The notes: generated from the letters alone by a model not told the origin. A DNA stretch of 64,000 bases from Acanthosepion esculentum (GCA_964036315.1 OZ038498.1:7163278-7227277); one strand, 5' to 3'. Counted from the first letter of the stretch, positions 11,246 to 24,029 are shown. Made by a program: numbers and translations.

Positions 11246-12821
11246 ATAGGGAAAAAATGAAATAGTAGTCGAGATATATTGAACAGTCTGTAAGTACAAT
11301 CATATTACTTCGTTGTACTGCTCCGCCCCACACTGATTTAAGCAAGAAGCAAAATAGGAAATAATGATGAAAAACAAAACAAAAAAAAATTAAAATTAAA
11401 CGATCAGGCTATGATGGACATAAAAAGCGAGGACGAATAGAGTAGAAAAATGAAAGTAGGAAAGGACCATGAACATCCACACTCACTTATACACACTGAT
11501 GTGACAATGTCAATTTTTATGAAACATTTTAGTAAGAGAATGATCTTGTTTGTTTTGTCTTTTTACAAAAGTTTACACCATGTGCGGAAGTCTATGGCTT
11601 GATTTTGATTGGCGCGTTTAATGTTTTTGGGTACATCCAAACTGTATATGACTTTGAGCATTTTTGCCACGTGGAGGCCTGAATTTGCGTACGTAACGCG
11701 ATGGAAAATGATTTTAAAAAACGAAATACTGACGGCATTTTGTGATGGGGCATTCCCACTATGATTTCTGTGGACCGTTAATGAATTGAAGGTTTTTGTG
11801 ACTTTGATTCTGCGTGCATTCAGCTGTTTTAAGTTTAGAATTATTTTGTTAATTAACTGACAGATGATTGATTTGTAATTAACTGACAAATGATTGTTTT
11901 TTTAATTTTTGTAACAGAGTTTAACATTTTTTATTCATTATTTTAGAGACATGTGTGTTCTTAGTTAGCTAATTGTTGTGGGAATAAGTAGATTCGGCTT
12001 GCATGATTTCGGATTTCCGAATGTGGTTAGGTCTGTGTCCTGAGGTTGAAATAGTCACACCTAGCTATATAGTTAGGGACCCGGTGATTTATTGGGGGGG
12101 TAGAATGGGGACCTGTGTGCCATGAAGAATTTATATCGAACAAATATACCATAAGATACTATCGGGGCCAAGATTTTGGGCCCCCGATGACCTAGTAATC
12201 GTGGGCATCCCACAAGCCACAAGGCATCCCACAAGCATCTCACAAGTCACAAGGCATACCACAAGCCATCTGACCAACTAGGTCACGTGGCTTAAGGGAT
12301 ACCAAGTTGCGAAAGCGACTAAGGGATAGGAACACTTGTAACAATGCTAGAGCTAGCAATGGATTAGTAAGGAGGTGTTGAGAGGGTGTGTTTTTCCACT
12401 GTGTGGTCATGCAAGGGCAGGAGGAGATGGATATGGCACGAGCTGAGTTTTCACACGCGGAGGTAGATGAGAAATAACAGTAACTATAGGAAATCAATTC
12501 TAATTATTTTATTACCCCTTAAGTAGAAGAATATTTTCTCCACAAGTCCAAAAAACATTTGGATTACTTCTACACATAAAAGACAATGGCCAAACATTGG
12601 ATAACAAAAGGAAGAATTAATTAGTTTGAATAATATGTGGAAATAACAACTTTTCGCCTGATGAAGGTCGTAAGACCCGAAACTTGTGTAGCAAAAAATA
12701 TGGAAAATAAAGTATAATATATATTAAAAAAATCCAGATTAAAACCAAAAAAGGTTTGCGGCTTCTCTCTTCTCTTTAAAATATACACTTTTCTCTCGTT
12801 GAAACAACTATAACCTCTCTC

Positions 12822-12893
<72 letters not shown>

Positions 12894-13694
12894 GCGTTTT
12901 TTTATGTAATAAATATTCACCTCAAATTTAAAGTTATTTTCGATGAACAAGACCCTCAAGCTTGACATTTCTTTTTATATTGTTGGGTTTGATTAGACAG
13001 CCAAATTGACAAAAGGATTTACTATTTGTATTTTAATAGAAAATGTTGAATGATTGCAGAAAACTACTCACCTGAATTCCGCGATTGATTTTCAGATCTG
13101 TGCAAAAAGCACTTCATTTAACTTTATTCTGTTTGCATCAAATCTTAATGCATTCCTTTACAATTATAACTTATTTTATTGATCTCCCGAGATCGATTAT
13201 AATTACAGATGTTTTCTTATTTGCGTGCTAAGAATACCATTAAAAGCAAACAAGGAATTTTTGCTGTTTACATTTGAAATAATTTCTTGAATCGTTCAAT
13301 TTTTCAGAACGACTCAAAACGTGATTTGTTCAAATTCAACATTCTGCGATTGTGTCTAGCCCAATTTTAATTACGCAGAATCATTCTTACCGCTTCTTAC
13401 TAACTCATATACATTCAGATTTACATTCATTGGAAGTAGTCACAACGAATACTTTAACGTGAACTCAGGAGTTGATTTATTTGATCAACTGGAATGTGAA
13501 AATGAAGGAAGGAAGTTGGTAGCGACGTTTGTATTTTTAATGCTTCAGTATATGGATAATAATTCCTTCTGTTGGAAAATACAAAATGGAAGCTTTTTAT
13601 TATAGCAGATTTAATTTGCAGTAAAAGGTACCATAGGTATCAGAAAAATAAACTCCCGCGCATACACACACACAAACACGCACACACAGACATA
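11246..13694. other. Mostly unique DNA with a PLE-type ribozyme-like motif and a (TA)n tract
   Basis: No gene recognised. The minus-strand frame at 11563-11889 (108 codons) has no domain I know. Short imperfect repeats of 'CACAAG..CATCCCACAAGC' lie at 12200-12265. At 12658 the sequence CTGATGA, GGTC-GTAA-GACC, GAAAC looks like a degraded PLE-type hammerhead core. A (TA)n tract occupies about 12826-12891. The region from 12900 to 13694 is unique. Confidence 0.45.
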
Positions 13695-14447
13695 TCTCTA
13701 TCATAAAAGGCAGGATGTGTGTGTGTGTGTAACGAATGCACGGCAGCAATTTTCGACGGATTTGCACCAAAATTTACATGCACATGCTCCAAGTTAGTGG
13801 CAAGGCCAGACCGACTTTGCATTTCCCAACTCCCATCGATTGTTTTATGCTTCTACGGCAGTTTTCATGTAGTTTGCGGCCATTTTCTACTGGCCAGTGT
13901 GGGAGCCTATAGCTGTCTGCCACGATTAGGCAGGAAGATTCTATTGGCCAGCGTGAAAGCCAACAGTTCACTGACACGAATGTTAACTAGCATGCTAGAA
14001 GGCAAAAAAATCGATAGCTGCATCCGTCGCACGTGGGAAAAATTTAAATCTGCATGGCACTTTACTCCAATTGGCTCATTCGCTTGCTTAAACTCAACGT
14101 TGATTCTGATACCGCAGAACTGGGTTCGGTGTGAAAAAATATTTGTTGTTAACATTCTTTTTTCATTCGGTTTTTCCAGTTACGAGTCCTTTTTTAAAGC
14201 TGATCGTTTTGTGTTCATTTTGTTTAGTTCTTTTTTCGTAACCGATTTAATGTTTAGTATAGAGCTTAGAAAAAATTCGCAGTGTGAGATAGGCAAGAAA
14301 TAAGGGATGTAGCAACATCAGTACGGCAAAGGGCACTCCTTTAAAGGCAAGGAAGGGCAAAAATATTTTAAGTCAAGTCATAGCGATTGCTGTATGAGTC
14401 GTACGATTTTTGAATCAAGCACGGGCAACGTCGGGCCATGCTGCTAG
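13695..14447 (+). mobile_element. Non-autonomous Helitron
   Basis: The 5' end is TCTCTATCATAAAAGGCAGG followed by a GTGTGTGT run and AACGAATGC, a layout typical of invertebrate Helitrons. The 3' end reads CACGGGCAACGTCGGG, then CCATGCTGCTAG, finishing in CTAG. The flanking bases are A on the left (13694) and T on the right (14448), the expected A|T target without duplication. The pre-terminal hairpin is only imperfect by eye. No Rep or helicase is encoded; the 194-codon frame at 13719-14303 shows no such motif. Length is about 753 bp. Confidence 0.7.
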
Positions 14448-14789
14448 TATATATATATATATATATGTAGATTAAAAAATATGTTGTAAATAAAAAATAT
14501 ATTTGTAAAAAAACAATATAAGTAAAGACAAAAATGAAACTTATCTTAGCCGACGTATTTCGTCATCTGAGGGACTATATCAAGGCAAATGCAAGGAATT
14601 TTTTGCAAGTGGAATTTTTGCAACAAGTATTTATAAACAGAAGGAAAATGTCCTCAGGTTTTCAAAATTTTAAATTAAAGAACGCTTATAAATATAATTT
14701 AGTTGTTGTTTTGGTTGTTGTTAATAATATCTTTTTTGCGGTTATATATTTTGTATGTGTTTTACTTAACGTTGTGGGTAAAATAAGGG

Positions 14790-14790
<1 letters not shown>
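14448..14790. mobile_element. Possible PLE terminal fragment
   Basis: After a short (TA)n, the minus strand at 14556-14590 reads CTTGATATAGTC, CCTCA, GATGAC, GAAATACGTC. This resembles a diverged PLE-type hammerhead (CTTGATA in place of CTGATGA, a GTC/GAC helix, GAAA, then a GTC). Poly(A)-like and GTTGTT-rich DNA follows. No RT is visible. Confidence 0.35.
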
Positions 14791-14868
<78 letters not shown>

Positions 14869-14982
14869 CAAGTAGAGGATTGGTGTATATGGATTAAATT
14901 GATATGACACCAGAAGTATTGAAACAAAATGGTTATTTTGTAGTGATTTTATAACACATTTGTGTTATAATTTTCGAATAAA

Positions 14983-15048
<66 letters not shown>
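14791..15048 (+). repeat. (TA)n tracts enclosing a 3' fragment of the TA-tailed repeat
   Basis: (TA)n at about 14791-14857 and 14988-15048. Between them, 14895-14987 matches the 3' end of the repeat at 8931: GACACCAGAAGTATTGAAAC, AAAATGGTTATTTTGTAG, TTATAACACATTTGTGTTATAA, then the second (TA)n. Confidence 0.75.
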
Positions 15049-15061
<13 letters not shown>

Positions 15062-15430
15062 GTTTGTATCGGTTCCTTTTAGTATAGAAACAAAATCAAT
15101 CTTTGACACAATGTTGAAAGAAAATTCTTGCAATAACGACGCACTGTAGAACGTTGTAGGCTTCAAAAGACAATCGAATGTACGTATTTTCCCGCTAAAC
15201 ACAATTAGAATCTTGAAACCATTTCACCTTTTTTGCGTCATCCCCAGGAACGTTTGGCATTTAAAAGACAAATGAAGTGCAATAGTTTAGGCGCTCCGCC
15301 AATTTGGGTTTTCGCCTTTGGCTCCAGTTTCTAAATCGAGGTAAACTAATCGTCTTCTGATTAGAAAATAAGTTAAAAAATTGTTGAAGTAAAGGAAAAA
15401 GAAAAGTTAAAATAAAAGCACTACGACCTT

Positions 15431-15492
<62 letters not shown>

Positions 15493-15506
15493 TATGCTTG
15501 TGTGTG

Positions 15507-15542
<36 letters not shown>

Positions 15543-16178
15543 AGGAAAAGCAGGAGAAAAAAAGAGAGAAGTAAGAAAGAATTTCAATAATAAAAATGAA
15601 ATACAATGTGTCTAGATTTCCTGATTGAATCCATTTAAATTGGTTAAATTGGTTAATACTTTGACTTTTTGATTCGTAGTTATGTTGCCCTAAAATGTAA
15701 TTTATCTCTGAATTGTGTGTATGTGTGTGTGTATATGTGTAGTGTGTGTGTGTACATGTGTAGTGTGTGTGTGTATGTGTGTGTATGTGTATCCGTGTGT
15801 GTATGTGTATGTGTTCGTGTATGTGTGTGTATTGTTGACCATGTTCACCATAGTCTATGAATATAGAATCCAGCGCAGTATGTAATCTGTTCAATGAAAC
15901 AACGTTAAAGATTAACATTCACGAGTCAGACACTCTACTGAATCTGACTATATCGCCAATACCACTAGCAGCTGTTCCGTAATTCTTCAGTCTTCGATAT
16001 CAAAGGCTGGATGTGAATATTCCGGAAAAAAACATGGCCGCCTTTATACACGTCGTATTGAATATTTTGAGCCTTCTGATTGGTAAAACTAATATTTATT
16101 AAAAAAAATATTTAGTAAAATAATGTTAGATATCAATGAATGCATTGAGTGCTTATATAGTTTGAGAAGATGGCCAAA

Positions 16179-16181
<3 letters not shown>
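15049..16181. other. Unique DNA with (TA)n, (GA)n and (GT)n tracts
   Basis: (TA)n at about 15433-15488, (GA)n at about 15508-15538 and a GT-rich tract at 15715-15835. The 162-codon minus-strand frame at 15430-15918 translates these tracts. The remainder is unique, with no gene seen. Confidence 0.6.
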
Positions 16182-16250
<69 letters not shown>

Positions 16251-17767
16251 GTTTATTTAAAAATTATAACATAAATATGTTATAAAATCACTAGAAAAAT
16301 AGCCATTTTATTTCAACACCTCTGGTGTCTTATCAAGTGATGTTGTTGAATGTAGAATAACGGGTCTTAAAAGTTTCAAATTAATTAACGATAAGGGGAA
16401 ACGCCGTTACATAAGCAGGAATGACCAATCAAAATACAAGTATACGAGAATTAAAAAAACTTGACAACGAAGTAAGGTTATAATAGCTATTAAAAGCCTT
16501 AAAGTTGGGGTTTTACTAAAATATAATTTATTCTAACCAATAAGTATTAAATTATATGATAAAATTTGATATTAAAATTAAAGGTAAATAATTACCAATT
16601 TTAAAATCTAAATTTAATCTCTATTAAGTTCAAAATTATAAAACTACTGATGAGAAAAGAAAAAATACATATGTTATTCAATTTATTTTTTCATTGAAAT
16701 TACGTTAGAACAGACGCTAATTTCAGCTGGTCTTTCCGACAAAAATGTATACATTTTAATTCAAAGTATATGAATAGGATGTTCACCTCTCGCGTAAAAC
16801 AATATACACACTCAGATTACAATACATAAGCACCCAGACATATTTAGATATATATACACACAAATAGATGACGAGACAGGAGACATCTCTACGGCCATTT
16901 ATATAAAAATAAAAAATAAAAAACCGAACACATACATACATACATACACAATTAAATGTGCATGCATTTTCTATACACATAGACACCGATAAATACATGT
17001 ACACACATCCACATACATTGACCTAAACATTCTGATATAACAACCAAGAAATATTCAAGACTGAAAGTGTTATTAAACGAATGCTAACCACTTATTAAAA
17101 TATAACTTATACGGGCAAATATGCATAGATAAAAATGGTCAAATAGAACAGAGAAACAAAGAATAGGAAAAGGAAGGACATTAAAACAGATATATATGTT
17201 TAAAAATAACATTATCTAATATATAAAAAACGAAAATTCCAAACACACAAAGATATATAAAAAAATATATATTTATTTAACATATAATTCGATATAAGCC
17301 TTATTATACATTAGGTGATAGAAAATAAGAACTACCTACATATATAAGTGTACAGTCACACATATTTTCATATATACACATACACACATACTCACAAATA
17401 TACGTCTACAAATACCCACATATATATATACGCATACACATATGTATATATACACATACAGAAGTAAGTAGAAACACATCAACCCACTCAGTGAGGTAAA
17501 AAAATATATAAACAAACCAAATATAAATATATATACATACATATACACATACACACATACATACATATACATACATAAACATATGCATGTATACAGAAAC
17601 ATATATAAACCAAACACACAAATATACATATATACAAACACATATACAAACAAACGTATATACATGAAAAAAAAACCTATACAAACGTAAATTCACCATA
17701 CACCTATATAAACATATATAAGCACATACACATCCATACACACACACACACAACACACACACACACA

Positions 17768-17825
<58 letters not shown>

Positions 17826-17842
17826 CACACTCATTCACACAC

Positions 17843-17899
<57 letters not shown>

Positions 17900-18070
17900 C
17901 ATACACACATAAAAAAATAGGAATATATATGCAGAAACCTACAAATATTCTAACAATATTATGTTATTGACGATAAAATATAGTAAAAGTTCATTACAAG
18001 GAAATACTCAACATTCCTTGACCGAACAATTACAGTTAATGTCAGTTGAAAATTATAAAATCTTTCTCTT
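16182..18070 (-). mobile_element. TA-tailed repeat, copy 2, inverted
   Basis: Reverse-complement match to 9230-10905 at about 80-85 percent by eye outside the low-complexity zone. On the minus strand it runs from TATTGTTAGAATATTTGTAGG at about 17960, through a TATG zone, to 'ACAAAAATGTATACATTTTG' landmarks, ACACCAGAGGTGTTG and the palindrome TTATAACATA-TT-TATGTTATAA, with (TA)n at 16182-16247. No coding domain. Confidence 0.75.
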
Positions 18071-18600
18071 AAAAGAGTTTTTCAGGAAAATGGATTTCTC
18101 AATTCCAGTAACTGTTATCCTTGTTTCCCGTGCTGAAGGACGTTTCCTTTTTAACCTTTTGTTCAGTGTCGTTTGGAAAGTCAACATCTTATGTCACTGA
18201 TTTATCTTCAAGTTACATGCACTATCTATTTTAGTTGTTGCTGCTACTGGAAGTCTTCAAGTGATGTGGTTCTTCTTGATTCGACATCTAAAGAAAAGTT
18301 GTATATCGACTATCAGTAATATGGTTGGGATACAAGTCCAAGTAAATCAACGTCAGCGTATAATAATGAAAAAGAAATATGCGTGACTGATTCAAATAAG
18401 TATATACAAATATTTAAAACTCTGGGATTTTAAAGTTACATTTTCCCTGTAGTCAAACATTATATCAATAGATAAATACTTTATGTAAATGTACAAATTT
18501 TGAGGGGGAAAAAGACGTGTGGTTTTACATTGGACGCCATTAAAATAAAAGCCAGTGATACTGAGATGTTTCGTTAACATACAACTCACAACTACTAAGC
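18071..18600. repeat. Diverged repeat also present at about 31400-31900
   Basis: Matches 31400-31690 in order: 'CATTCCTTGACCGA' / 'CATTCATTGACCGA', 'AGTTGAAAATTATAAA' / 'GGTTGAAGTTTATAAA', 'CTTCAAGTTACATG' in both, and 'GGAAGTCTTCAAGTGAT' / 'GGTAGTCCTCAAGTGAT'. It adjoins the inverted copy of the TA-tailed repeat, so it may be that element's 5' part. No coding frame conserved between the two copies. Confidence 0.5.
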
Positions 18601-18875
18601 CTAGTCTGAAAACACTTTGATATATTTCTAAAAGCTGAAGAAATTTATTTTTTTGCTCTCACATCAGCAGTGTCCAGTGTTTTTTTTTCATTCGCCCACA
18701 GACACATCATTAAGGAGAAGATATAACAAAGAAGGCCTGAAGCAATGTCCAGCGTAGATTGCCCTAAAACCTCCACGTCACTTCACACAATAACAAGTTA
18801 ACAAATTGAGAGACAAAAGCACCAGAAATGTCGGGAAATTATTATCGTGATTTCCTTCAGCAGGTGGCCGACCCC
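18601..18875. other. Unique DNA
   Basis: Nothing recognised. Confidence 0.4.
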
Positions 18876-18880
18876 GCATT

Positions 18881-18932
<52 letters not shown>

Positions 18933-18963
18933 TTATGGCCACTGTTATTTCTTTTTTATTATT

Positions 18964-19007
<44 letters not shown>

Positions 19008-19600
19008 TCCGCTGTACTTTCTTTCTCTGTTGCTCATTATTCTTTCTTTCTTTCTTTCTTTCTTTTATGGCCACTGTTATTTCTTTTTTTATTCTTTCTT
19101 TCTTTCTTTCTTTCTTTACACTGTACTTTCTTTCTTTGTTGCTCACTATTCTTTCTTTCTTTCTTTCTGTTTCTCATTATTATTTCTTTCTTTCTTTTAT
19201 TTTACAGCAGTGTTCGTCTTCCTTATATCTGTCCATTTCAGTTGCAGCTTACTTCACTCTCAGACCTAAAAGGTTATCATTTCTTTTCACTACCATTCTT
19301 CTCTATTTTATTCCAACACCCTTTCTCTTTCCTTTATTTTCTTTCCTCTCAATCTATTTATTTCTTCCAAACATTCAATCTCTCCTCTTTCATCTTCCAC
19401 TTCCTCAAATTCTCACTTTTTTCTCTTTTTACTCTTCCTACATTTCTCTCTCTTTTCACTCTTAATCTTTTCTTCTCTCTCACTATTGTCTCTTTTTTGA
19501 TCATTTCATCTCTCGTCTCCCCCCTTTCTCATTTGTTCCCCTCCTTTCCCATTCTTTTTTCATCACAATTCATTTTCCTTTCATATGATTGCCTCTATGA
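18876..19600. repeat. (CTTT)n array with a duplicated 130-bp block, then a pyrimidine-rich tract
   Basis: CTTT runs are punctuated by 'TTTTATGGCCACTGTTATTT' (about 18930 and 19062), then 'CTGTACTTTCTTTC' and TTGCTCA-TATTC, each occurring twice. About 130 bp was therefore duplicated together with its CTTT run. From 19200 to 19600 the plus strand stays strongly C/T-rich. The long frames here are artefacts. Confidence 0.85.
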
Positions 19601-20040
19601 TTCTTTAGCAAATTATACGTCGGGTATCTGAAATGACAAAACAGATTTCATCATCTGTCCTTTTCTGTCTCTTAACTGTTTCATAAGTCCAAAGAAAACG
19701 AAGCCATTTGACTTTTTAGGGAAATGCTTTTGGCTCAAGGCAAGATGAATTTCTTTTGCCTTTTCGCAAATGAAATTGGGTGCGCTTCAGGCAGAAACGC
19801 CTTTTTTTCGTTATATTTTTCTTTCATTCGTCTTATCTGTTGTTCTTTAGAAAGGTAAATTTCAGGCGTGTCTCCATTGTATTTTTTGTTGTATCTTTGA
19901 TTATACGTGATAAATATTCTCTTTTCTTTCGACCGACCTTTCACTTGCTAATGCTTCTCTCAGCCGATCTTCGGAATTAATTTCCCTTTTATATTACCAT
20001 TAGGCATCATGATAACATTGTGACAATGACTCCTGTACAC
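19601..20040. other. Unique DNA
   Basis: No gene, RNA or repeat family recognised. Confidence 0.4.
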
Positions 20041-20105
20041 TTCTCGGCCTTTTCGCTGTGATGAAAGTGTGATATCTGTTTCTTTTAGATCGGAGAAGGT
20101 ACCCT
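20041..20105 (+). pseudogene. U2 snRNA 5'-end-like fragment
   Basis: CTTCTCGGCCTTTTCGCTGT followed by GATGAAAGTGTGATATCTGTT resembles the first 45 or so bases of U2 snRNA (CTTCTCGGCCTTTTGGCTAA, GATCAAGTGTAGTATCTGTT) with several changes. The branch-point recognition part that should follow is absent, so this is a U2 pseudogene fragment or the head of a U2-derived SINE. The DNA to 20387 carries no recognised SINE tail. Confidence 0.55.
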
Positions 20106-20487
<382 letters not shown>

Positions 20488-20524
20488 CATCGAGTCTAGA
20501 AGAAACCTCAACAGAATGCAGAAA

Positions 20525-20571
20525 GCACTGGACGGCTGTTTCATCCTATATTTGGGACTCACCAGCAGTGC
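20525..20571 (-). ncRNA. Hammerhead ribozyme 1, core mutated
   Basis: Stem I arms GCACTG and CAGTGC, stem II GTCC/GGAT with an 8-nt loop, GAAA present, GTC cleavage triplet present. The first core box reads CTGGTGA in place of CTGATGA, changing the invariant A6, and the last stem II pair is weakened. Probably inactive. Confidence 0.85.
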
Positions 20572-20905
20572 GCATCCACTACCGAGAATTGAAACCCTGA
20601 CAGTTAGGTTATCAGGCAAACGCCATACCAACTGTTCAACGGGCCTCGGTGACGAAGAGATAGCAAATCAGACTCAATATAGCGCCGCTCGTTCACATAT
20701 TGCGTGGTGGAACTCATCCGAGTTTCTCTTTTACCCATAGGACAGTACCCCCAGACTCACGACTACTATCCCCAAGCTGCCCCACCCAGGGCATTAGAAA
20801 CCGGTTCAAGCAAGGATATACTAGTGATAGAAATTAGGAGGATTTGAGATAATTATAATTAAGTAATTCATCGAGTCTAGGAGAAAACACAACAGAATGC
20901 AGAAA

Positions 20906-20952
20906 GCACTGCACGGCCGTTTCGTCCTATATTTGGGACTCATCAGCAGTGC
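20906..20952 (-). ncRNA. Hammerhead ribozyme 2, cleavage site mutated
   Basis: CTGATGA, stem II GTCC-CAAATATA-GGAC and GAAA are intact, with stem I GCACTG/CAGTGC. The cleavage triplet is GTG where GTC is expected; G at position 17 blocks hammerhead cleavage. Stem III is the tiny palindrome ACGGCCGT. Confidence 0.88.
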
Positions 20953-21084
20953 GCATCCACTACCAAGAATTAGAAGCCGGTTCAAGCAAGGATATACAAG
21001 TGATAGAAATTATTAGGAGGATTTGAGATAATTATAATTAAGTAATTCAGTGAGCCTGAAAGAAACCTCAACAGAATGCAGAAA

Positions 21085-21131
21085 GCACTGGACGGCCGTT
21101 TCGTCCTATATTTGGGACTCATCAGCAGTGC
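21085..21131 (-). ncRNA. Hammerhead ribozyme 3, fully intact
   Basis: Every element is present: stem I GCACTG/CAGTGC (6 perfect pairs), CTGATGA, stem II GTCC/GGAC with loop CAAATATA, GAAA, the minimal stem III ACGGCCGT, and GTC directly before the 3' arm of stem I. The stem II sequence and loop closely resemble the hammerhead of Schistosoma retroposons. The very short stem III suggests that cleavage works best in tandem or dimeric RNA, as in retrozymes. Predicted active. Confidence 0.92.
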
Positions 21132-21455
21132 ACCTCCACTACCGAGAATTGAAACCCAGACAGTTAGGTTGTGAAGCAAACGTCATATAAACTTTACCAA
21201 CGGGCCTCAGTGACGAAGAGGCAGCGAATCAGACTCGATATAGCGCGACTCGCTCACATATTCCCATTTTACTTTTACCCATAGGACCCATAGGACTGTG
21301 CCGTCACGAGCCACGACTACTATTTCCAATCCGCTCCACCCAGAGCATTAGAAACCGGTTCAAGGATATACTAGCGATAGAAATTAGGTGGATTTGAGAT
21401 AATCATAATTAAGTAATTCATCGAGTCTAGAAGAAACCTCAACAGAATGCAGAAA

Positions 21456-21502
21456 GCACTGGACGACCGTTTCGTCCTATATTTGGGACTCGTCAGCAGT
21501 GC
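21456..21502 (-). ncRNA. Hammerhead ribozyme 4, consensus-compatible
   Basis: The box reads CTGACGA; position 7 may be any base in CTGANGA, so the core is compatible. Stem II GTCC/GGAC, GAAA, stem III ACGGTCGT and GTC are present, with stem I GCACTG/CAGTGC. It lies at the very edge of the array, 5 bp from the flanking (TA)n. Confidence 0.88.
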
Positions 21503-21504
21503 GT

Positions 21505-21506
<2 letters not shown>

Positions 21507-21573
<67 letters not shown>

Positions 21574-21859
21574 AATAGTATATTCGTCTTCCGGTTTCTT
21601 GCTTGAAGTCAACTTTGAACTTCAAAAATTTAAATGCAATGTCAATCTTTATCTTCTGTCTTCTTAATTCCTGTTTTTTTATTTTTCTCTCCTCTTCATA
21701 ACGTTTTTTATCTCATATTCTTTCACACTCAGTAACTCCATGCGTCTTAGTGACTCTATTGCCTTCCATATACGTTTTGTAGATTAAATTCTAAAACGGA
21801 TATTTATTAACAGCAATCATAAAAGGCTGATGGATAACACTTAATAAATTGCTGCAAGA
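21507..21859 (+). repeat. (TA)n tract followed by a LINE-A 3' UTR fragment
   Basis: (TA)n at 21507-21569. From 21590 to 21780 the text 'AAAATTTAAATGCAATGTCA', a T-rich stretch and CTCAGTAACTCCATGCGTCTTAGTGACTCTATTGCC matches the 3' end of LINE-A. Confidence 0.6.
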
Positions 21860-22370
21860 AAGGACATCATATTTCTGAATGAGTTCCGTCGGTCCCAGTG
21901 TTAGGCAGGGCAACGACATTCTTGTGCAAATTAATTGAAACAAAACTAATAATTCCGTTATTATTTACTTGTTTATGTATTTTTTCAATGAAACATGACC
22001 GAGTGTATATGTTAGTACCTCGTAAGTCCATTTCACAAAGTCTTTCCTTGCAGATTGACCACAAATTCTTGATTTGATTTAAATCCGGAGAGTTTCCGAG
22101 CCAGTCTATAGTATTTGATTTGCTCACTTGTAAGGCTTACCAGTGTTTTCCTACGATTCTTGGAGTAACGTCCATCGCAGACAATGGACGTAGGACAACT
22201 AATCGACAGTCGAGACAATTGTGTTAGGCGTGATAAAAATCTGCTGCAATCACGGATGACGCAATTGTTTTCAAGGCCAAACATTCTCCACCCGGAAAAT
22301 AGATTCATATGACGGCACACGACTGCGAATGACCTAATCTGAGGAAAAAATCGATTACACCCTGTCACTC
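21860..22370 (-). pseudogene. Tc1/mariner-type transposase remnant
   Basis: The minus-strand reading at 22030-22110 gives TIDWLGNSPDLNQIKNLW, a clear relative of the conserved WPGNSPDLNPIENLW block that ends the DDE domain of Tc1-type transposases. The reading continues with KERLCEMD and a typical C-terminal tail. Upstream minus-strand sequence to 22370 is diverged and no catalytic Asp block can be aligned with confidence. Confidence 0.7.
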
Positions 22371-22859
22371 CAGTGGCTCTAAAACTGACCGTATGGTGAA
22401 AGAAAGGAAACTAAAGCTTTCAATTAATTTGCACAAGGGTGAACGTATCCTGAAATCAAATGAAACGCAACCAATATTTCTAATTAACCAGATTACAGTA
22501 GATTTATTCTTAATACACGTGCGCATGAAGGAGATGGGACACTTAAATTTTAAATTAATTAAAAAAATTCTTTGGCCATATTGTCCAGTCGATTTCTTTT
22601 TGTTTATGTTTTTATCACTTATGTTATTAAATATCCCACATTGTGATAAAATAATATCTGCCAATAAAGGGGAAATGGTGTAAGAACCGGGATGTAAAAT
22701 TACTGTCTGGATGACTTATCGATTAAAGCACTTTCTATACATTTTCTTCTGATTAAATAAATTTTATTTCTGATGAAGTCTTAAAGAACAAAACGCATCA
22801 CACGAAATGTTTCATAGATTTGTCTAAAATTCTTCTGATATATAAAATGTATGTATCAT

Positions 22860-22936
<77 letters not shown>

Positions 22937-23045
22937 TTTAAATGATTTATTCATGTAGTTATGGTTCGCACTACATAGGGAGAAGGACTCAAAAACTGGA
23001 TGTCATAATAAAACAAAAGGTACCTACAAAAATCCGAAATCTTAA

Positions 23046-23046
<1 letters not shown>
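22371..23046. other. Unique DNA with (TA)n
   Basis: No gene recognised. At 22772 TTCTGATGAAGTCTTAAAG, then AAAACGC resembles a worn PLE-type hammerhead core. (TA)n at 22863-22932. Confidence 0.4.
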
Positions 23047-23500
<454 letters not shown>

Positions 23501-23689
23501 TGGATAAATTGTCAGTCTAAATGACGCAAAAATGAAAATAACGCTGACATCTCATTTTAACATGTATTTACCAAAATTGCACAAAAATATCTTGAAAAGC
23601 TTTTTACACACCACACACCAAAAGTTTCTAATTCGCATCACAAAAAGAAAATATAAATTCTTGTTGTTTATGTCAACACTGGTCTCAAC

Positions 23690-24024
23690 TTTGGCATGAC
23701 CTCGCCATCACTAGTCATCACTCTAAACACCTGCGTAATCACCATTAGACTCATCCAACTCTTTTCAAATCCTCTGCACTGTTCTCAGTTTGACACCCAA
23801 CCACTCTGAAATGTTCGTATTGGAACTTCCGGCGCGAATGCCAAGCAGTACAGCATGCCGTTTCCAAATTTCTGGCAGAGTGAATTGCGTCATGGTGTTT
23901 TTTTTCTTCTCATTGACGGTGCCCAACATACCCTACTATACTGTGCCGTTGAGAAAATCAGAAACAAACAACGCGCATGCGTGAAATCAAAAATATAAAA
24001 TGGCGGCAATTTACCTATAGCACC

Positions 24025-24029
<5 letters not shown>
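23690..24029 (-). pseudogene. Tc1/mariner-like element, 5' end with N-terminal transposase fragment
   Basis: The minus strand starts with TACAGGGTGCTATAGGTAAA (a mariner-like inverted terminus with its TA at 24028-24029). About 135 bp in, a frame reads MTQFTLPEIWKRHAVLLGIR, then AGSSNTNISEWLGVKLRTVQ and, after a stop, KELDESNGD. This matches the helix-turn-helix start of a Tc1/mariner family whose proteins begin with a similar ILKRHAVLLGIRAG segment. The frame dies by stop codons near 23720, and no catalytic domain or second terminus is visible. Confidence 0.65.

Noticed and set aside
13719..14303. 194-codon open frame, the third longest on the plus strand
   Set aside because: Lies inside the non-autonomous Helitron, begins in its GTGT run, and shows no Rep, helicase or other domain.
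16670..16680. CTGATGAG near 16650 as another hammerhead
   Set aside because: No GAAA box or stem II at the right distance.
18828..19631. 267-codon frame rich in Phe, Leu and Ser
   Set aside because: Translation of CTTT repeats and a pyrimidine-rich tract.
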